NCBI RefSeq assembly: GCF_001643015.1
Contig: NZ_CP015622.1
Span: forward strand, 2,369,358 to 2,433,357
Source of the DNA: Corynebacterium crudilactis
GTDB lineage: Bacteria > Actinomycetota > Actinomycetes > Mycobacteriales > Mycobacteriaceae
DNA: 64,000 nucleotides
Direction: 5' to 3'
The notes below the pieces were generated by a model that made no database searches, was not told the DNA's origin, and saw nothing but the letters and a program-made list of their open reading frames with translations. Below are positions 63,602 to 64,000 of the stretch, in pieces. Both the position numbers and the translations under genes were made by a program. Each line of letters opens with the position of its first letter. The first letter of the stretch is position 1.

Positions 63602-64000
63602 TTAGCGGCCAGAGTTAGTTGCATGGGCCGGGGCAGTACCCAATTCTGGAGCATTCTGATCATCGTGATGTCCAGTATGTGCCTCTGCGCGCATGCGTTC
63701 AATCATGTGCGGGTAGTGCAGCTCGAACGCAGGGCGCTCGGAGCGGATACGAGGCAGGGAGGTGAAGTTGTGGCGAGGAGGAGGGCAGGAGGTTGCCCAC
63801 TCCAGGGAGTTGCCATAACCCCAAGGATCATCAACGGTAACGAGCTCACCATAGCGCCAAGACTTGAAGACGTTCCAAACGAATGGAATAACAGACAAGC
63901 CGAGGAGGAAGGAGAAGACCGTAGAAATCTGGTTGTAGATGGTGAAGCCATCTGAATCCAGGTAATCAGCGTAACGACGTGGCATACCCATGTTGCCCAC
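63602..64000 (-). CDS. ctaD: Cytochrome c oxidase subunit 1, C-terminal part (cut by window edge)
   Basis: The last 133 residues are present, with no start codon in the window. [17 protein letters not shown] is the highly conserved segment after the last heme-copper helices, followed by the final membrane helix ([21 protein letters not shown]) and a [21 protein letters not shown] block. The hydrophilic tail is rich in His and Asp. CtaD holds the heme a/a3-CuB centre of the aa3 oxidase. Confidence 0.95.
   Translation of the reverse strand: MGNMGMPRRYADYLDSDGFTIYNQISTVFSFLLGLSVIPFVWNVFKSWRYGELVTVDDPWGYGNSLEWATSCPPPRHNFTSLPRIRSERPAFELHYPHMIERMRAEAHTGHHDDQNAPELGTAPAHATNSGR

Overview
The window is chromosomal DNA from a high-GC Gram-positive of the genus Corynebacterium, very close to the C. 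glutamicum group. The evidence is a type I fatty acid synthase beside a TetR regulator matching FasR and an AcpS, a PS2-like S-layer protein, a mycolate reductase (CmrA) beside orn, the secreted peptidase MepA, and recognisable corynebacterial operator sequences (GntR1/2-like, LexA-like, RamA-like). The species cannot be fixed from the sequence alone; the order of the conserved genes follows what I remember of C. glutamicum and, more loosely, M. tuberculosis.

Layout. 1-0.6 kb: end of a secreted alkaline phosphatase and tRNA-His. 0.7-12.1 kb: a stretch that looks variable. It holds an AraC regulator divergent from an aldehyde/alcohol dehydrogenase pair, the S-layer gene cspB with an 0.8-kb AT-rich upstream region, and a nickel-pincer (Lar) cluster: a LarA-type racemase/epimerase, LarE, LarB, LarC and a hydroxypyruvate-isomerase-like protein. 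12.1-20.8 kb: cmrA-orn, a siderophore-type esterase, an L,D-transpeptidase lipoprotein, two identical tRNA-Lys genes, a BetT-type choline transporter and a small lipoprotein. 20.9-29 kb: glutaminase-STAS, then a sugar-acid island (LacI regulator, uxaC, uxuB-like, a GPH transporter fused to a cytidylate-kinase-like domain, and gluconate kinase behind a GntR-type operator). 29-35.7 kb: an HNH endonuclease with a LexA-like box, pncA, bcp, fasR, acpS, an MFS exporter and two unknown genes. 35.8-44.8 kb: the giant fasB. 45-50 kb: a PucR-type regulator divergent from mepA, tRNA-Leu and small membrane proteins. 49-64 kb: a housekeeping block (rdgB, rph, cpdA, murI, MarR, rhomboid, P1 peptidase, DUF2017, clpS, pncB, dinG, a Pth2-like protein, serB) ending inside ctaD.

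How the parts work together. fasR-acpS-fasB form a fatty-acid unit: repressor, phosphopantetheinyl transferase and synthase. pncA and pncB supply the two steps of nicotinamide salvage. The Lar genes make and use the nickel-pincer cofactor; the adjacent isomerase suggests that the substrate is a short 2-hydroxy acid rather than simply lactate. The uxaC-uxuB-transporter genes suggest hexuronate uptake and conversion, but mannonate dehydratase and KDG enzymes are not in the window.

The strongest candidates for something not well described are the Lar cluster with its partner isomerase, the transporter-kinase-like fusion, the LexA-like box before the HNH gene, the paired palindromic repeats downstream of larB, and a perfect 14-bp palindrome between clpS and a CAP-domain protein. 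I saw no CRISPR array, transposase or prophage gene.
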